From: Yinghuangia seranimata
Lineage (GTDB): Bacteria > Actinomycetota > Actinomycetes > Streptomycetales > Streptomycetaceae
Assembly (NCBI RefSeq): GCF_029953285.1
Contig: NZ_JASAOI010000006.1
Coordinates: 62,001-126,000, forward strand
Length of the DNA: 64,000 bases
Direction of reading: 5' to 3'
Below are positions 43,900 to 53,532 of this stretch, one piece after another; the first letter of the stretch is position 1; the number at the start of each line of letters is the position of its first letter. The position numbers and the translations under genes were made by a program. The notes under the pieces were generated by a model. The model saw only the letters and a program-made list of their open reading frames with translations. It had not been told where the DNA came from and did not search any database.

Positions 43900-46800
43900 G
43901 TGATCCGCAAGTTGCTGGTGGCCAACCGCGGCGAGATCGCCGTACGGGCGCTGCGTGCCGCAACCGAGCTGGACATCACCACCGTGGCGGTCTACGCGTA
44001 CGAGGACCGCCACTCACTCCACCGGCAGAAAGCCGACGAGAGCTACGAGATCGGCGAACGCGGCCACCCGCTGCGCGCCTACCTGGACGTCGACACCATC
44101 GTCAACGCCGCCATCGCGTGCGGCGCGGACGCCATCTACCCGGGCTACGGATTCCTGTCCGAGAACCCGCTGCTCGCCGAGGCCTGCGAGGCCAACGGCA
44201 TCCAGTTCGTCGGCCCCAACGCCGAGGTGCTGTCGCTCGCCGGCAACAAGGTCCGTGCGCTGGAGGCCGCCAAGAGCGCCGGCCTGCCGACGCTCCGCAC
44301 GGCCGACCCGAACGACGACATCGAGGTCCTGCTCGCCGCCGCCGACGAGATCGGCTTCCCGATCTTCGTCAAGGCCGCGGCCGGCGGTGGCGGCCGCGGC
44401 CTGCGCCGCGTCGACCGCCGCGAGGACCTGCGCGCCGCGATCGAGACCGCGATGCGCGAGGCGCAGACCGCGTTCGGCGACCCGACCGTGTTCCTCGAAG
44501 AGGCCGTGATCCGCCCTCGGCACATCGAGGTGCAGGTGCTCGCCGACGCCGACGGCAACGTCGTGCACCTCTACGAGCGCGACTGCTCCGTGCAGCGCCG
44601 CCACCAGAAGGTCGTCGAGATCGCCCCGGCGCCGCACCTGGACCCCGACATCCGCGCGCGCATGTGCGCGGACGCGGTGCGCTTCGCCGAGACCATCGGC
44701 TACCGCAACGCCGGCACCGTCGAGTTCCTCCTCGACGAGCGCGGCCGCTACGTGTTCATCGAGATGAACCCGCGCATCCAGGTCGAGCACACGGTCACCG
44801 AAGAGGTCACCGGCATCGACCTCGTGCAGTCGCAGCTGCGCATCGCGTCCGGCGCGACGTTCACCGAGCTCGGCCTCGCGCAGGAGAACATCCGCGTGCA
44901 GGGCGCCGCCCTGCAGTGCCGCATCACAACCGAGGACCCGGCGCACGAGTTCCGCCCCGACACCGGCACGGTCTCCGCGTACCGTTCGCCGGGCGGCGCG
45001 GGCGTGCGCCTGGACGGCGGCACCTTCACCGGCGCCGAGGTCCTCCCGTACTTCGACTCGATGCTGGTCAAGCTGACCTGCCGTGGGCGGACGTTCGGCG
45101 ACGCGGTGGCCCGCGCGCGGCGCGCCGTCGCGGAGTTCCGCATCCGCGGCGTGGCCACCAACATCCCGTTCCTCCAGGCCGTCCTGGACGACGGGGAGTT
45201 CCGCGACGGCCGGGTCACCACGTCCTTCATCGAGGACCGCCCCGACCTGCTGCGCGCCCGCGCCGGCGCCGACCGCGGCACGCGCCTGCTGGCGTACCTC
45301 GCGGACGTGACGGTCAACCGGCCGCACGGGCCCGCGCCCGTGCTCGCCGTCCCGCGCGCCAAGCTGCCCGAACTCCCGGGGGGCGCGGCACCGTCCGGCA
45401 GTCGGCAGAAGCTCCTCGAGCTCGGCGCGAAGGGCTTCGCGGAGGCGCTGCGCGCGCAGAACGCGCTCGCGGTGACCGACACGACCTTCCGCGACGCGCA
45501 CCAGTCGCTGCTCGCGACACGTGTCCGCACGTTCGACCTCGCGGCGGCCGCGCCGCACGTCGCGCGGCTCACCCCGGAGCTGCTGAGCGTCGAGGCGTGG
45601 GGCGGCGCGACGTACGACGTGGCGCTGCGCTTCCTCACCGAGGACCCGTGGGAGCGGCTGGCCACGCTGCGCGAGGCGATGCCGAACCTCAACCTGCAGA
45701 TGCTGCTGCGCGGCCGCAACACCGTCGGGTACACGCCGTACCCGGACAAGGTGTGCGTGAAGTTCGTGGAGGAGGCGGCCCGCACGGGCATCGACGTCTT
45801 CCGCATCTTCGACGCGCTCAACGACATCGAGGCGATGCGCCCGGCGATCGAGGCGACGCTCGGCACGCACGCGATCGCCGAGGGCACGCTCTGCTACACG
45901 GGCGACCTGTCGAACCCGAACGAGACGCTCTACACGCTCGACTACTACCTGAAGCTCGCCGAGAAGCTGGTCGAGGCCGGCGTGCACGTGCTGTGCGTCA
46001 AGGACATGGCGGGCCTGCTGCGCGCGCCGGCCGCCCGGACGCTGGTCACCGCGCTGCGCGAGAACTTCGACCTGCCGGTCCACCTGCACACCCACGACAC
46101 CGCGGGCGGCCAGCTGGCCACCTACCTCGCGGCGATCGAGGCGGGCGTGGACGCGATCGACGGCGCGTCGGCGGCTCTGGCGGGCACCACCAGCCAGCCG
46201 CCGCTGTCGGCGATCGTCGCGGCGACCGACCACACCGAGCGGGCCACCGGCCTGTCGCTGGACGCGCTGTGCGACCTGGAGCCGTACTGGGCCGCGGTCC
46301 GCGAGGTGTACGCGCCGTTCGAGTCGGGCCTCCCGGCGCCGACCGGCCGCGTGTACCGGCACGAGATCCCGGGCGGCCAGCTGTCGAACCTGCGGCAGCA
46401 GGCGATCGCGCTCGGCCTCGGGCACAAGTTCGAGGAGATCGAGGACGCGTACGCCGCGGCGAACGACATCCTCGGCAACATCGTCAAGGTCACCCCGTCC
46501 TCGAAGGTGGTCGGCGACCTGGCGCTGCACCTGAGCGCGGTCGGCGCCGACCCGGCGAAGTTCGAGGACGACCCGGCGTCGTTCGACATCCCGGACAGCG
46601 TCATCGGCTTCCTGCAGGGCGAGCTGGGCACCCCGCCCGGCGGCTGGCCCGAGCCGTTCCGCACCCGCGCGCTGGCCGGGCGCAACACCACGGTGTCGCG
46701 CACCGTCGCGCTCACCGCGGAGCAGGACGCCGCGCTGGACGGCGAGGACGTGCGGGCGACCCTGAACCGCCTGCTGTTCCCGGGCCCGGCGCGCGACTTC

Positions 46801-47274
46801 GAGGAGGCCCGCCGGCTGTACGGCGATGTCTCGGTGGTGCCGACCCCGGCGTTCCTGCACGGGCTCAAGCCGGGTGAGGAGCTGACGGTCGAGCTGTCCG
46901 CGGGCGTCGCGCTGTACCTCGCGGTCGAGGCGATCGGCGAGGCGGACGAGCGCGGCTACCGCACGGTGTACTGCCGCATGAACGGGCAGCCGCGCGTGCT
47001 GTCGGTGCGCGACCGCTCGGTCAAGCCGGCCCGTCCGGAGAGCGAGCGGGCCAACCCGGACAACCCGAACCACGTCGCCGCGCCGTTCTCGGGCGTCGTC
47101 ACGCTGCAGGTCGGCGTCGGCGACCAGGTCGAGGTCGGCCAGACGGTCGCCACGATCGAGGCGATGAAGATGGAGGCCTCGATCACGGCGTCGTCGGCCG
47201 GCACCGTCGAGCGGCTGGCGATCGACACGGTGGCGTCGGTGGAGGCCGGCGACCTGCTCGTGGTCGTCTCCTGA
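43900..47274 (+). CDS. pyc: Pyruvate carboxylase
   Basis: The GTG at 43900 follows AAGGAGGG. The 1124-residue protein has the full single-chain layout: biotin carboxylase (KLLVANRGEIAVRALRAA, FVKAAAGGGGRGLR, FIEMNPRIQVEHTVTEEVTG), carboxyltransferase (VTDTTFRDAHQSLLATRVRT, NLNLQMLLRGRNTVGY, HLHTHDTAGGQLATYLAAIE) and a biotinyl domain with EAMKMEA (biotin Lys1090). It carboxylates pyruvate to oxaloacetate for anaplerosis, in the cytosol. It is monocistronic, with a large hairpin downstream. Confidence 0.97.
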   Translation: MIRKLLVANRGEIAVRALRAATELDITTVAVYAYEDRHSLHRQKADESYEIGERGHPLRAYLDVDTIVNAAIACGADAIYPGYGFLSENPLLAEACEANGIQFVGPNAEVLSLAGNKVRALEAAKSAGLPTLRTADPNDDIEVLLAAADEIGFPIFVKAAAGGGGRGLRRVDRREDLRAAIETAMREAQTAFGDPTVFLEEAVIRPRHIEVQVLADADGNVVHLYERDCSVQRRHQKVVEIAPAPHLDPDIRARMCADAVRFAETIGYRNAGTVEFLLDERGRYVFIEMNPRIQVEHTVTEEVTGIDLVQSQLRIASGATFTELGLAQENIRVQGAALQCRITTEDPAHEFRPDTGTVSAYRSPGGAGVRLDGGTFTGAEVLPYFDSMLVKLTCRGRTFGDAVARARRAVAEFRIRGVATNIPFLQAVLDDGEFRDGRVTTSFIEDRPDLLRARAGADRGTRLLAYLADVTVNRPHGPAPVLAVPRAKLPELPGGAAPSGSRQKLLELGAKGFAEALRAQNALAVTDTTFRDAHQSLLATRVRTFDLAAAAPHVARLTPELLSVEAWGGATYDVALRFLTEDPWERLATLREAMPNLNLQMLLRGRNTVGYTPYPDKVCVKFVEEAARTGIDVFRIFDALNDIEAMRPAIEATLGTHAIAEGTLCYTGDLSNPNETLYTLDYYLKLAEKLVEAGVHVLCVKDMAGLLRAPAARTLVTALRENFDLPVHLHTHDTAGGQLATYLAAIEAGVDAIDGASAALAGTTSQPPLSAIVAATDHTERATGLSLDALCDLEPYWAAVREVYAPFESGLPAPTGRVYRHEIPGGQLSNLRQQAIALGLGHKFEEIEDAYAAANDILGNIVKVTPSSKVVGDLALHLSAVGADPAKFEDDPASFDIPDSVIGFLQGELGTPPGGWPEPFRTRALAGRNTTVSRTVALTAEQDAALDGEDVRATLNRLLFPGPARDFEEARRLYGDVSVVPTPAFLHGLKPGEELTVELSAGVALYLAVEAIGEADERGYRTVYCRMNGQPRVLSVRDRSVKPARPESERANPDNPNHVAAPFSGVVTLQVGVGDQVEVGQTVATIEAMKMEASITASSAGTVERLAIDTVASVEAGDLLVVVS

Positions 47275-47300
47275 CGGACCTGACGGACCTGACGGACCTG
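47271..47300. repeat. 9-bp tandem repeat over the pyc stop codon
   Basis: CTGACGGAC is repeated three times plus CTG. The first copy contains the pyc stop codon (TGA at 47272-47274). Each unit carries an in-frame TGA, because 9 is a multiple of three, so it gives serial stops in the same frame. Confidence 0.8.
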
Positions 47301-47380
47301 CCCGGCGTCGCCCGGGCGCACGGCACGACAACTGAATGACCGGACGCGACCGAAAGGTTGCGACCCTGTGAGGAATCTCG

Positions 47381-47443
47381 CCGCGCGGGGGCGTTTTGAC
47401 GGTCGGAGCTTGTTCGCTCCGGCCCGAAAGCGCCCCCGCGCGG
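47381..47443 (+). terminator. Large terminator hairpin between pyc and the sigma gene
   Basis: CCGCGCGGGGGCG (47381-47393) pairs with CGCCCCCGCGCGG (47431-47443), and TTTT/AAAG next to it adds three more pairs after one mismatch. An inner stem GGAGC/GCTCC sits in the loop. The rest of 47275-47644 has no gene; it includes an AT-rich stretch with GCGTTAACGC (47501-47510), probably part of the sigma-gene promoter region. Confidence 0.75.
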
Positions 47444-47644
47444 CGTTGTCGTTGGGCCGAACGGACGGCGTCTCATCAGTTTTTCCGATGCTTTCTGCGC
47501 GCGTTAACGCCGGTAGCGCCCGGTTTTGTGGTGTTTTGGATGCTTCCGTAACCCGTCGGGCCTCTTGCCCTTGCGTGTCCCGCGTCACAGACTCGGTTTC
47601 CGCTCGGGGTTTCGGTGTCCGTCCGTCCGGTTTGGGAGACCTGT

Positions 47645-48589
47645 ATGGCTGTGCGCCTCACCGACGCCGACCCCGGCGTCGACCCTTCCGCCGATCCCGT
47701 GGATCCGGACGCGAAGCCGGTCCCGGGCGCGGCGGACGAACCCCCTGCCGAATCCCCTGCTGAATCGGGGACCCTCAACATCGACGAGCTGCTGGCCTAC
47801 CCGCAGCTGCTCAACCACCTGCCCACCCCGCTCGCCCGAGAGGCCGGCGACGGCCTGCTCGCCCGGCTCGCGACCCTCGAACCGGGGACCGCGCAGCACA
47901 GCTACGTGCGCGGCCTGCTCGTCGAGCTCAACCTCCCGATGGTGCGGCACGCCGCAGGCCGCTACCGGCGCCGCGGCGAGCCGGTCGAGGACATCGTGCA
48001 GGTCGGCACGATCGGCCTGATCAAGGCGATCGACCGGTACGAGGCGGAGCGCGGAAGCAGCTTCATGGCCTACGCGATGCCGACGATCATCGGAGAGATC
48101 AAACGTTTCTTCAGAGACACCTCGTGGTCCGTGCGGGTCCCGCGCCGGCTCCGCGAACTGCGCACCGAGCTGCTGCGCGCCACCGACGAGCTCACCGCGA
48201 CGCTCGGCCGCACCCCGACGCCCCGCGAGCTGGCCGAGCGGATCGGCATCAGCGAGGAGGAGGTCGTCGAGGGCCTGGACGCGTGCACCGTCTACACCGC
48301 GACGTCCCTGGACGAGACCGCGTACGGCGACGCCGAGGGCCAGGAGACCGTCGGCGACCGGCTCGGCGCCGAGGACCACGAGCTCGACCTCGTCGAGTAC
48401 CGCGAGGCCCTCCGCCCGCTGCTCGCCGAACTACCCGGGCGCGAGCGGGCCATCCTGGTCATGCGGTTCTACGGCAATCTGACCCAGGCGCAGATCGGCG
48501 AGCGGGTCGGCATCTCCCAGATGCACGTCTCGCGGCTGCTGGCCCGCACACTGGCGTCGCTGCGGGAGCGGCTCATGGTCGCGGGCTGA
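47645..48589 (+). CDS. SigB/SigF-family RNA polymerase sigma factor
   Basis: The ATG at 47645 follows GGGAGA; a GTG at 47615 is in frame. The 314-residue protein has an acidic N-terminal tail of about 45 residues, then sigma regions 2-4 of the SigB type: MVRHAAGRYRRRGEPVEDIVQ, VGTIGLIKAIDRYEAERG, SFMAYAMPTIIGEIKRFFRD, SWSVRVPRRLRELRTEL, and the C-terminal HTH LTQAQIGERVGISQMHVSRL. Such factors control stress and differentiation in streptomycetes and are normally held by anti-sigma factors, none of which is adjacent. The 3' end overlaps the convergent exporter gene by 17 bp. Confidence 0.93.
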   Translation: MAVRLTDADPGVDPSADPVDPDAKPVPGAADEPPAESPAESGTLNIDELLAYPQLLNHLPTPLAREAGDGLLARLATLEPGTAQHSYVRGLLVELNLPMVRHAAGRYRRRGEPVEDIVQVGTIGLIKAIDRYEAERGSSFMAYAMPTIIGEIKRFFRDTSWSVRVPRRLRELRTELLRATDELTATLGRTPTPRELAERIGISEEEVVEGLDACTVYTATSLDETAYGDAEGQETVGDRLGAEDHELDLVEYREALRPLLAELPGRERAILVMRFYGNLTQAQIGERVGISQMHVSRLLARTLASLRERLMVAG

Positions 48590-50060
48590 GCTTCTCGGCG
48601 GGCGCGGGCCGCGGCGCGGGCGCGGCCGCCTCCGCGCGCTCCGGCGCGCGCGTCGGGATGAGCAGCGTGACCAGGCACGCGGAGACGGCGGCGGCGAAGC
48701 CGACCCACAGCGTCGTCTTGAAGCCGTCGAGGGACGGGATGCTGGCGGGCCCGAGCTTCATCGTCAGGTTCGCCAGGATCATGCTGACCACGGCCGCCGA
48801 GGTGGACGTGCCGATCGACCGCATCAGGGTGTTGAGCCCGGTCGCCGCGCCGGTCTGCGCCAGCGGCACGGCCTGCATGATGAGCGCGGGCATCGCCGAG
48901 TAGGCGAGCGCGCAGCCGGCGGACGTGACGGACGTCGCGACGATGATCTTCCAGACGGCGTCGAGCATGCCGAGCGAGAGCAGGTAGCCGCCCGCGGTCA
49001 CGGCGCTGCCGACCAGCAGCGACACCTTCGGGCCCTTGGCCGCGGACAGCTTCGCCGACAGCGGCGAGACCAGCATCATCACGAGGCCACCGGGCGCCAT
49101 GACCAGGCCCGCGACCACCATCGACTTGCCGAGGCCGAAGCCGCTGACCTCGGGCAGCATCAGGACCTGCGGGAAGACCAGCGACTGCGCGTACATCGCG
49201 AAGCCGATGACGATCGACGCCAGGTTGGTGAACAGCACCTGCGGCCGCGCGCTGACCCGCAGGTCCACCAGCGGCGCGGCGGTGCGCAGCTCGACCAGCC
49301 CCCACAGCGGCAGCACCACGAGCGCGGCGGCGAACAGGCCGAGCGTGGTGCCGCTGCCCCAGCCCCAGTCGGCGCCCTTCGAGATCGCGAGCAGCAGCGC
49401 GACCAGCCCGGCGGCCAGGCCGACCGTGCCGAGGGCGTCGAAGCGGGCGGGCGTGCGCACCGGCGACTCGGGGACGAGCAGCAGCACCAGCGCGATGTCG
49501 AACGCGCCGAGCGCCGCGGCGCCCCAGAAGAGCATGTGCCAGTCGGCGTTCTGCGCGACCAGCGCGGCGACCGGCAGGCCGATGGCGCCGCCGATGCCGA
49601 GCGTCGCGCTCATCAGGGCGACGGACGGGCCGAGCCGCGCGGGCGGCAGCTCGTCGCGCATCAGGCTCATGCCGAGCGCGATGACGCCGAACGACGCGCC
49701 CTGGAGCACGCGTCCCGCGATCATCGGCAGGATCGAGTCGCTGAGCGCGCAGACGACCGAGCCGGTGGTCAGCAGCGCCAGGCAGAGCGCGAGCACGCGG
49801 CGCTTGCCGTACATGTCGCCGAGCCGGCCCATCACCGGGGTGAACACGGCGCCGGACAGCAGCGTGGCGGTCACCACCCACGAGGCGTTGGACGCGGAGG
49901 TGTGGAGCAGCTTCGGGAGCTCGGTGAGCAGCGGCACGACGAGCGTCTGCATGAGCGAGACGACGATGCCGCAGAACGCGAGGACCGTGACGACGATCCC
50001 GCCGCGGGCGCGGTCGTGTTCCGCGCCGTGGGGTGCGGCGGTGGGCGGTGCGGCGGTCAT
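48573..50060 (-). CDS. DHA2-type MFS exporter under MarR control
   Basis: The ATG at 50060 has GGAGG just upstream; earlier in-frame starts would run through the operator. The 495-residue protein has about 14 helices, GRLGDMYGKRRVLAL after helix 2, and the MFS motif GRVLQGASFGVIALG. It is divergent from a MarR gene across a 35-bp palindrome, the usual layout for an inducible drug or metabolite exporter. Substrate unknown. Confidence 0.88.
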   Translation of the reverse strand: MTAAPPTAAPHGAEHDRARGGIVVTVLAFCGIVVSLMQTLVVPLLTELPKLLHTSASNASWVVTATLLSGAVFTPVMGRLGDMYGKRRVLALCLALLTTGSVVCALSDSILPMIAGRVLQGASFGVIALGMSLMRDELPPARLGPSVALMSATLGIGGAIGLPVAALVAQNADWHMLFWGAAALGAFDIALVLLLVPESPVRTPARFDALGTVGLAAGLVALLLAISKGADWGWGSGTTLGLFAAALVVLPLWGLVELRTAAPLVDLRVSARPQVLFTNLASIVIGFAMYAQSLVFPQVLMLPEVSGFGLGKSMVVAGLVMAPGGLVMMLVSPLSAKLSAAKGPKVSLLVGSAVTAGGYLLSLGMLDAVWKIIVATSVTSAGCALAYSAMPALIMQAVPLAQTGAATGLNTLMRSIGTSTSAAVVSMILANLTMKLGPASIPSLDGFKTTLWVGFAAAVSACLVTLLIPTRAPERAEAAAPAPRPAPAEKLSPRP

Positions 50061-50102
50061 CTGGCCTCCGTGGCTGTGCCCGTGGGGGGCGGGCGGCGAT
50101 CT

Positions 50103-50137
50103 GTATGCACGATACACACAATGTGTATCGTGCATAC
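50103..50137. promoter_or_regulatory. MarR-type operator, 16-3-16 perfect palindrome
   Basis: GTATGCACGATACACA (50103-50118) and TGTGTATCGTGCATAC (50122-50137) are perfect arms around a 3-nt centre. It lies between the exporter start (50060) and the MarR start (50288). The region is AT-rich for this genome. It probably covers both divergent promoters. Confidence 0.85.
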
Positions 50138-50287
50138 TCGGGACCCCGGAAAGTCCGCTGTGACGCTCGCCTCCGCACCGCGCCGGCACGGGCCCTGGAT
50201 AGGTTGGGGGCGCGCCGGAACCCGGCCCGGGGGACGCGCGTTGGCGCAGCAGAGGGCGGCCCGCAGGGCACCGACGAGGGAGGACCC

Positions 50288-50782
50288 GTGCCGAATCACG
50301 CGCCGGACGACGTGCTGGCCCACATCGAGCGCGAATGCATGGTCCTGGCCCGGCACCAGGTGATGGTCAACCGCAACGTCGAGGGCCGGCCGCTGGAACG
50401 CTCGGCCTACCTCCTCATCAGCCGCCTCGAGGCCGAGGGGCCGATGTCCATCGGGCAGCTCGCCGACGCGTTCATGCTCGACACCTCCACCGTCAACCGC
50501 CAGGTCGCGGCCCTGCTCCGCGGCGGCCTCGCCGAACGCATCGTCGACCCCGACGGCGGCCTCGCCCGCAAACTCCGCGCGACCGAGGAGGGCCGCCGCC
50601 GGCTGGCCGCCGACCGCGAGCGCCACCGGCGCGGCCTGGAACGCGTCCTGGCCGACTGGGACGAGCCGGAGCGCCGCGAACTGCTCGACGTCCTCACCCG
50701 GTTCAACCGCTCGATCGAGGACCTCCAGGGGAACGCCTGGCCGCGGCCCGACCTGGCGACGGGGGCCGGGTCGCGCGACTGA
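50288..50782 (+). CDS. MarR-family transcriptional regulator
   Basis: The GTG at 50288 follows GGGAGGA. The 164-residue protein has the MarR winged helix: SAYLLISRLEAEGPMSIGQLADAF (in part), DTSTVNRQVAALLRGGLAERI as recognition helix and wing start, and DPDGGLARKLRATEEGRRRL. It probably represses itself and the divergent exporter through the palindrome at 50103-50137 and is released by a small ligand. Confidence 0.92.
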   Translation: MPNHAPDDVLAHIERECMVLARHQVMVNRNVEGRPLERSAYLLISRLEAEGPMSIGQLADAFMLDTSTVNRQVAALLRGGLAERIVDPDGGLARKLRATEEGRRRLAADRERHRRGLERVLADWDEPERRELLDVLTRFNRSIEDLQGNAWPRPDLATGAGSRD

Positions 50783-50811
50783 GCGCCTCCCGTCGTGCGC
50801 GTCCACGCAAA

Positions 50812-50850
50812 GACCGCGCCTTCCGGTTCGGGGGTCCGGGAGGCGCGGTC
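50812..50850. terminator. Bidirectional terminator between marR and the amidotransferase gene
   Basis: GACCGCGCCTTCCGG (50812-50826) pairs with CCGGGAGGCGCGGTC (50836-50850) over 15 bp with one G-U pair and a 9-nt loop, between two convergent genes. Confidence 0.8.
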
Positions 50851-50900
50851 GGCTTGTGCGGTTGTCCCGCCCGTGCCGCGTGGGTGCGGCTGACGGGCGG

Positions 50901-51668
50901 TCAGCGGTGGCTCGGGACCGAGTGGTTCGGGGCCCGGTGGTTCGCGACGACGGCGGCCCAGCGGTCGGCGAGCGCGCCCCAGGCCGCGCGCAGCTGTGGC
51001 TCGGCCGCGGCGATCTCGGCGATCATGCGGTCCGGGTCGATGCCCAGCTCGGGGAGGCGGCCCGCGTCGTGGCCGGCCCAGTCGCGGGCGGCGTCCGCCA
51101 GCACCTCGGGGTGGAACTGCACGGCCCACACCGCGCTGCCCATGCGGAACGCCTGGTAGGCGCACCGCGGGCTCGTCATCAGCGGCACCGCCTCGTCGGG
51201 CAGTGCGTCGACCTCCTCCCAGTGCCACTGCACGGCGGGTGCCGCGGCGGAGTCCGCGAGAGGGGCGAACAGCGGGTCTGCGGAAGCCTGGTGAAGGGGC
51301 GTCACCGGGACCAGCCCGACCTCGGGCAGCGGCGCGTGGCGGACGGAGCCACCGCACGCGACGGCGAGCAACTCGGCGCCCAGGCAGATGCCGAACGTGG
51401 GCAGGTCGGCCGCCACCGCGGCGCGCAGCAGGGCTCGGGTGTGCGGCAGCCACCGCGCGGTGCCGTCGTCGTACGGACCGGGCGAACCGCCCAGCACCAA
51501 CAGGCCCGCGTAGCCGTCGAGATCGTCGGGCAGGGGGTCGCCGGCCCAGGGGCGGCGGACGTCGAGGCGCACCCCGGCGGCCTCGACCCGGGCGCCGAAC
51601 AGGCCTGGCCCTGTGCCGTCTTCGTGCTCGACGGTGAGGACCGTGGGGGTGTCGTGCGTCGTGCTCAC
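50901..51668 (-). CDS. Class I glutamine amidotransferase
   Basis: The GTG at 51668 overlaps the ATPase stop (GTGA). The 255-residue protein has the triad of class I amidotransferases: nucleophile Cys in [16 protein letters not shown] and FHPEV with His-Glu. [15 protein letters not shown] is the oxyanion strand. It has no synthase partner domain. As the last gene of an amino-acid ABC operon it may hydrolyse an amide or gamma-glutamyl bond of the imported compound; this is inference from context. Confidence 0.85.
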   Translation of the reverse strand: MSTTHDTPTVLTVEHEDGTGPGLFGARVEAAGVRLDVRRPWAGDPLPDDLDGYAGLLVLGGSPGPYDDGTARWLPHTRALLRAAVAADLPTFGICLGAELLAVACGGSVRHAPLPEVGLVPVTPLHQASADPLFAPLADSAAAPAVQWHWEEVDALPDEAVPLMTSPRCAYQAFRMGSAVWAVQFHPEVLADAARDWAGHDAGRLPELGIDPDRMIAEIAAAEPQLRAAWGALADRWAAVVANHRAPNHSVPSHR

Positions 51669-52408
51669 AGCCGTCCCGCCTCGATGATCCGGCGCAGGAA
51701 CGCGCGTGTGCGCTCCTCCTTCGGGTCGCCGAAGATCTGCTCCGGCGGCCCTTCCTCCAAGAGCACGCCCTGGTGCAGGAAGCACACCTTGCTCGACACC
51801 TCGCGGGCGAAGCCCATTTCGTGCGTGGCGAGCAGCATGGTCATCCCGTCGTCCGCCAACTCGCGGACGATGTTGAGCACTTCGGCGACCAGCTCGGGGT
51901 CGAGCGCCGAGGTGATCTCGTCCAGCAGCAGCGCCTGCGGCTCCATGGCGAGCGCCCGGACGATCGCGACGCGCTGCTGCTGACCGCCGGAGAGCCGGTC
52001 GGGGTGCGCGCCCGCCTTGTCCGCGAGCCCGACGCGGGACAGCAGCGCCATCGCCTTCTCCTCGGCGGCGGCCTTCGGCACGCCGCCGATCTTCACGGGC
52101 GCCAGGCACACGTTCTTGAGCACCGACATGTGGGGGAACAGGTTGAAGCTCTGGAACACCATGCCCACGTCGCGGCGCAGCCGGTTGACGTCGGTGCCCG
52201 GCCCGGAGACCGGGTCGCCGTCCAGGCGGATCTCGCCGCCGTCGATGTCCTCCAGCGCGTTGACGCAGCGCAGCAGCGTCGACTTGCCGCTGCCGGACGC
52301 GCCGATGAGCGTCACGACCTGGTGGCGTTCGACGGACAGGTCGATGCCCTTGAGGACCTCGTGGGGCCCGTAGTTCTTGCGTACCGCGTCGATCTCCAGG
52401 AACGGCAT
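51665..52408 (-). CDS. Amino-acid ABC transporter ATPase (GlnQ/HisP-like)
   Basis: The 247-residue ATPase has Walker [11 protein letters not shown]-loop [12 protein letters not shown], signature LSGGQQQR, Walker [14 protein letters not shown] and H-loop ATHEMGFA, the amino-acid transporter type. It starts at the ATG at 52408, 5 bp after the permease stop. It powers the importer encoded by the two genes upstream. Confidence 0.94.
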   Translation of the reverse strand: MPFLEIDAVRKNYGPHEVLKGIDLSVERHQVVTLIGASGSGKSTLLRCVNALEDIDGGEIRLDGDPVSGPGTDVNRLRRDVGMVFQSFNLFPHMSVLKNVCLAPVKIGGVPKAAAEEKAMALLSRVGLADKAGAHPDRLSGGQQQRVAIVRALAMEPQALLLDEITSALDPELVAEVLNIVRELADDGMTMLLATHEMGFAREVSSKVCFLHQGVLLEEGPPEQIFGDPKEERTRAFLRRIIEAGRL

Positions 52409-52413
52409 GGCGG

Positions 52414-53532
52414 TCAGGCCCCCTTGGCGCGGGCACGCGCGTCGCGTGCGACGAGGTGGTCGACGAGCCTGGCCTGAGGGATCGTCATGACGATGAACAG
52501 CACGGCGACGACGGTCACCGACGAGAGGTTGAAGTGGTTCGCCGCGAAGATCTTCGACTGGTTGAACGCGTCGATCGTGCCGATCACGTTCACCAGCGCG
52601 GTGTCCTTCTGCAGGCTGATGAAGTCGTTGAGCAGCGGCGGGACGACCCGGCGCCCGGCCTGGGGGACCACCACGTAGCGCAGCGTCGCCCCGTGCGACA
52701 GGCCGAGCGAGCGTGCGGCGGCGGTCTGCCCGGCGTGCACGCCGTCGATGCCCGCGCGGTAGACCTCGGCGACGTACGCGCCGTAGGTCAGGGTGAGCGC
52801 GATGATCGCGAACCAGGTCGGCGACAGGTCGCTCAGCACCGGCACTTCGGCGAGCGGCAGTCCGAAGCCGACCAGGTAGATGATGATGATCGCGGGGACG
52901 GCGCGGAACAGGTCGATGTACGCGACCGCGAGCAGCCGCAGCGGACGCCCCGCCCGGCCCGGCGCGAGCCTGGCCAGCGCCAGCGCCAACCCCCAGACCA
53001 TCACCAGGACCTGGGCGACCACGGCGATGAAGAGGTTGGTGCCGAGCGCGTTGGTGATGTCGGCGAAGCTCAGCGACATCACGTGCCCGTCGAGGAACGT
53101 GCGCTGCACCGCCCGGTCGTTCGCCAGCAGGAACCACACCAGTCCGAGGACGGTCCCCGCGGCCAGGCACCAGCCCAGCGAAGTCCACGCGGACTCACGG
53201 GACTTCGCGGCCTCGCGGCGGGCGTCGGCGGCCCGGCCCGCGGACCACGCGCCCGCACTCGCCGCCGCCGCGCGCCACGCGCCGAGCGCGGGCCACAGCA
53301 GGACCAGGACGCCGGCGGTCGCCGCCGCGGTGAGCGCCCACGTGGTGCCGCCGCCCCACGGCGTGCCGACGAGTGCGCCGTGCGCGCCCGCGCCGGTGGC
53401 CACCGTGAGGGCCGCCGTCAGGAGCACGCCGGCCAGACCGGCCGCCGCGAGCAGGCGGCAGGGGCGGGGCGCGGCGGCGGGCCGCGCCTCGTGCTGCTTG
53501 TCCGCGGGGCGGACGGCGGTGCCGGAGCTCAC
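52414..53532 (-). CDS. Amino-acid ABC transporter permease with extended N-terminus
   Basis: The GTG at 53532 overlaps the binding-protein stop. The 372-residue protein has a N-terminal part of about 150 residues with two or three extra hydrophobic helices ([33 protein letters not shown]). The HisM/GlnP-type permease domain follows: [41 protein letters not shown], and the EAA loop [20 protein letters not shown]. It forms a homodimeric channel. Confidence 0.88.
   Translation of the reverse strand: MSSGTAVRPADKQHEARPAAAPRPCRLLAAAGLAGVLLTAALTVATGAGAHGALVGTPWGGGTTWALTAAATAGVLVLLWPALGAWRAAAASAGAWSAGRAADARREAAKSRESAWTSLGWCLAAGTVLGLVWFLLANDRAVQRTFLDGHVMSLSFADITNALGTNLFIAVVAQVLVMVWGLALALARLAPGRAGRPLRLLAVAYIDLFRAVPAIIIIYLVGFGLPLAEVPVLSDLSPTWFAIIALTLTYGAYVAEVYRAGIDGVHAGQTAAARSLGLSHGATLRYVVVPQAGRRVVPPLLNDFISLQKDTALVNVIGTIDAFNQSKIFAANHFNLSSVTVVAVLFIVMTIPQARLVDHLVARDARARAKGA

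Noticed and set aside
44014-47331. Long minus-strand open frame opposite pyc
   Set aside because: It mirrors the pyc reading frame; the translation is low-complexity and has no motif.
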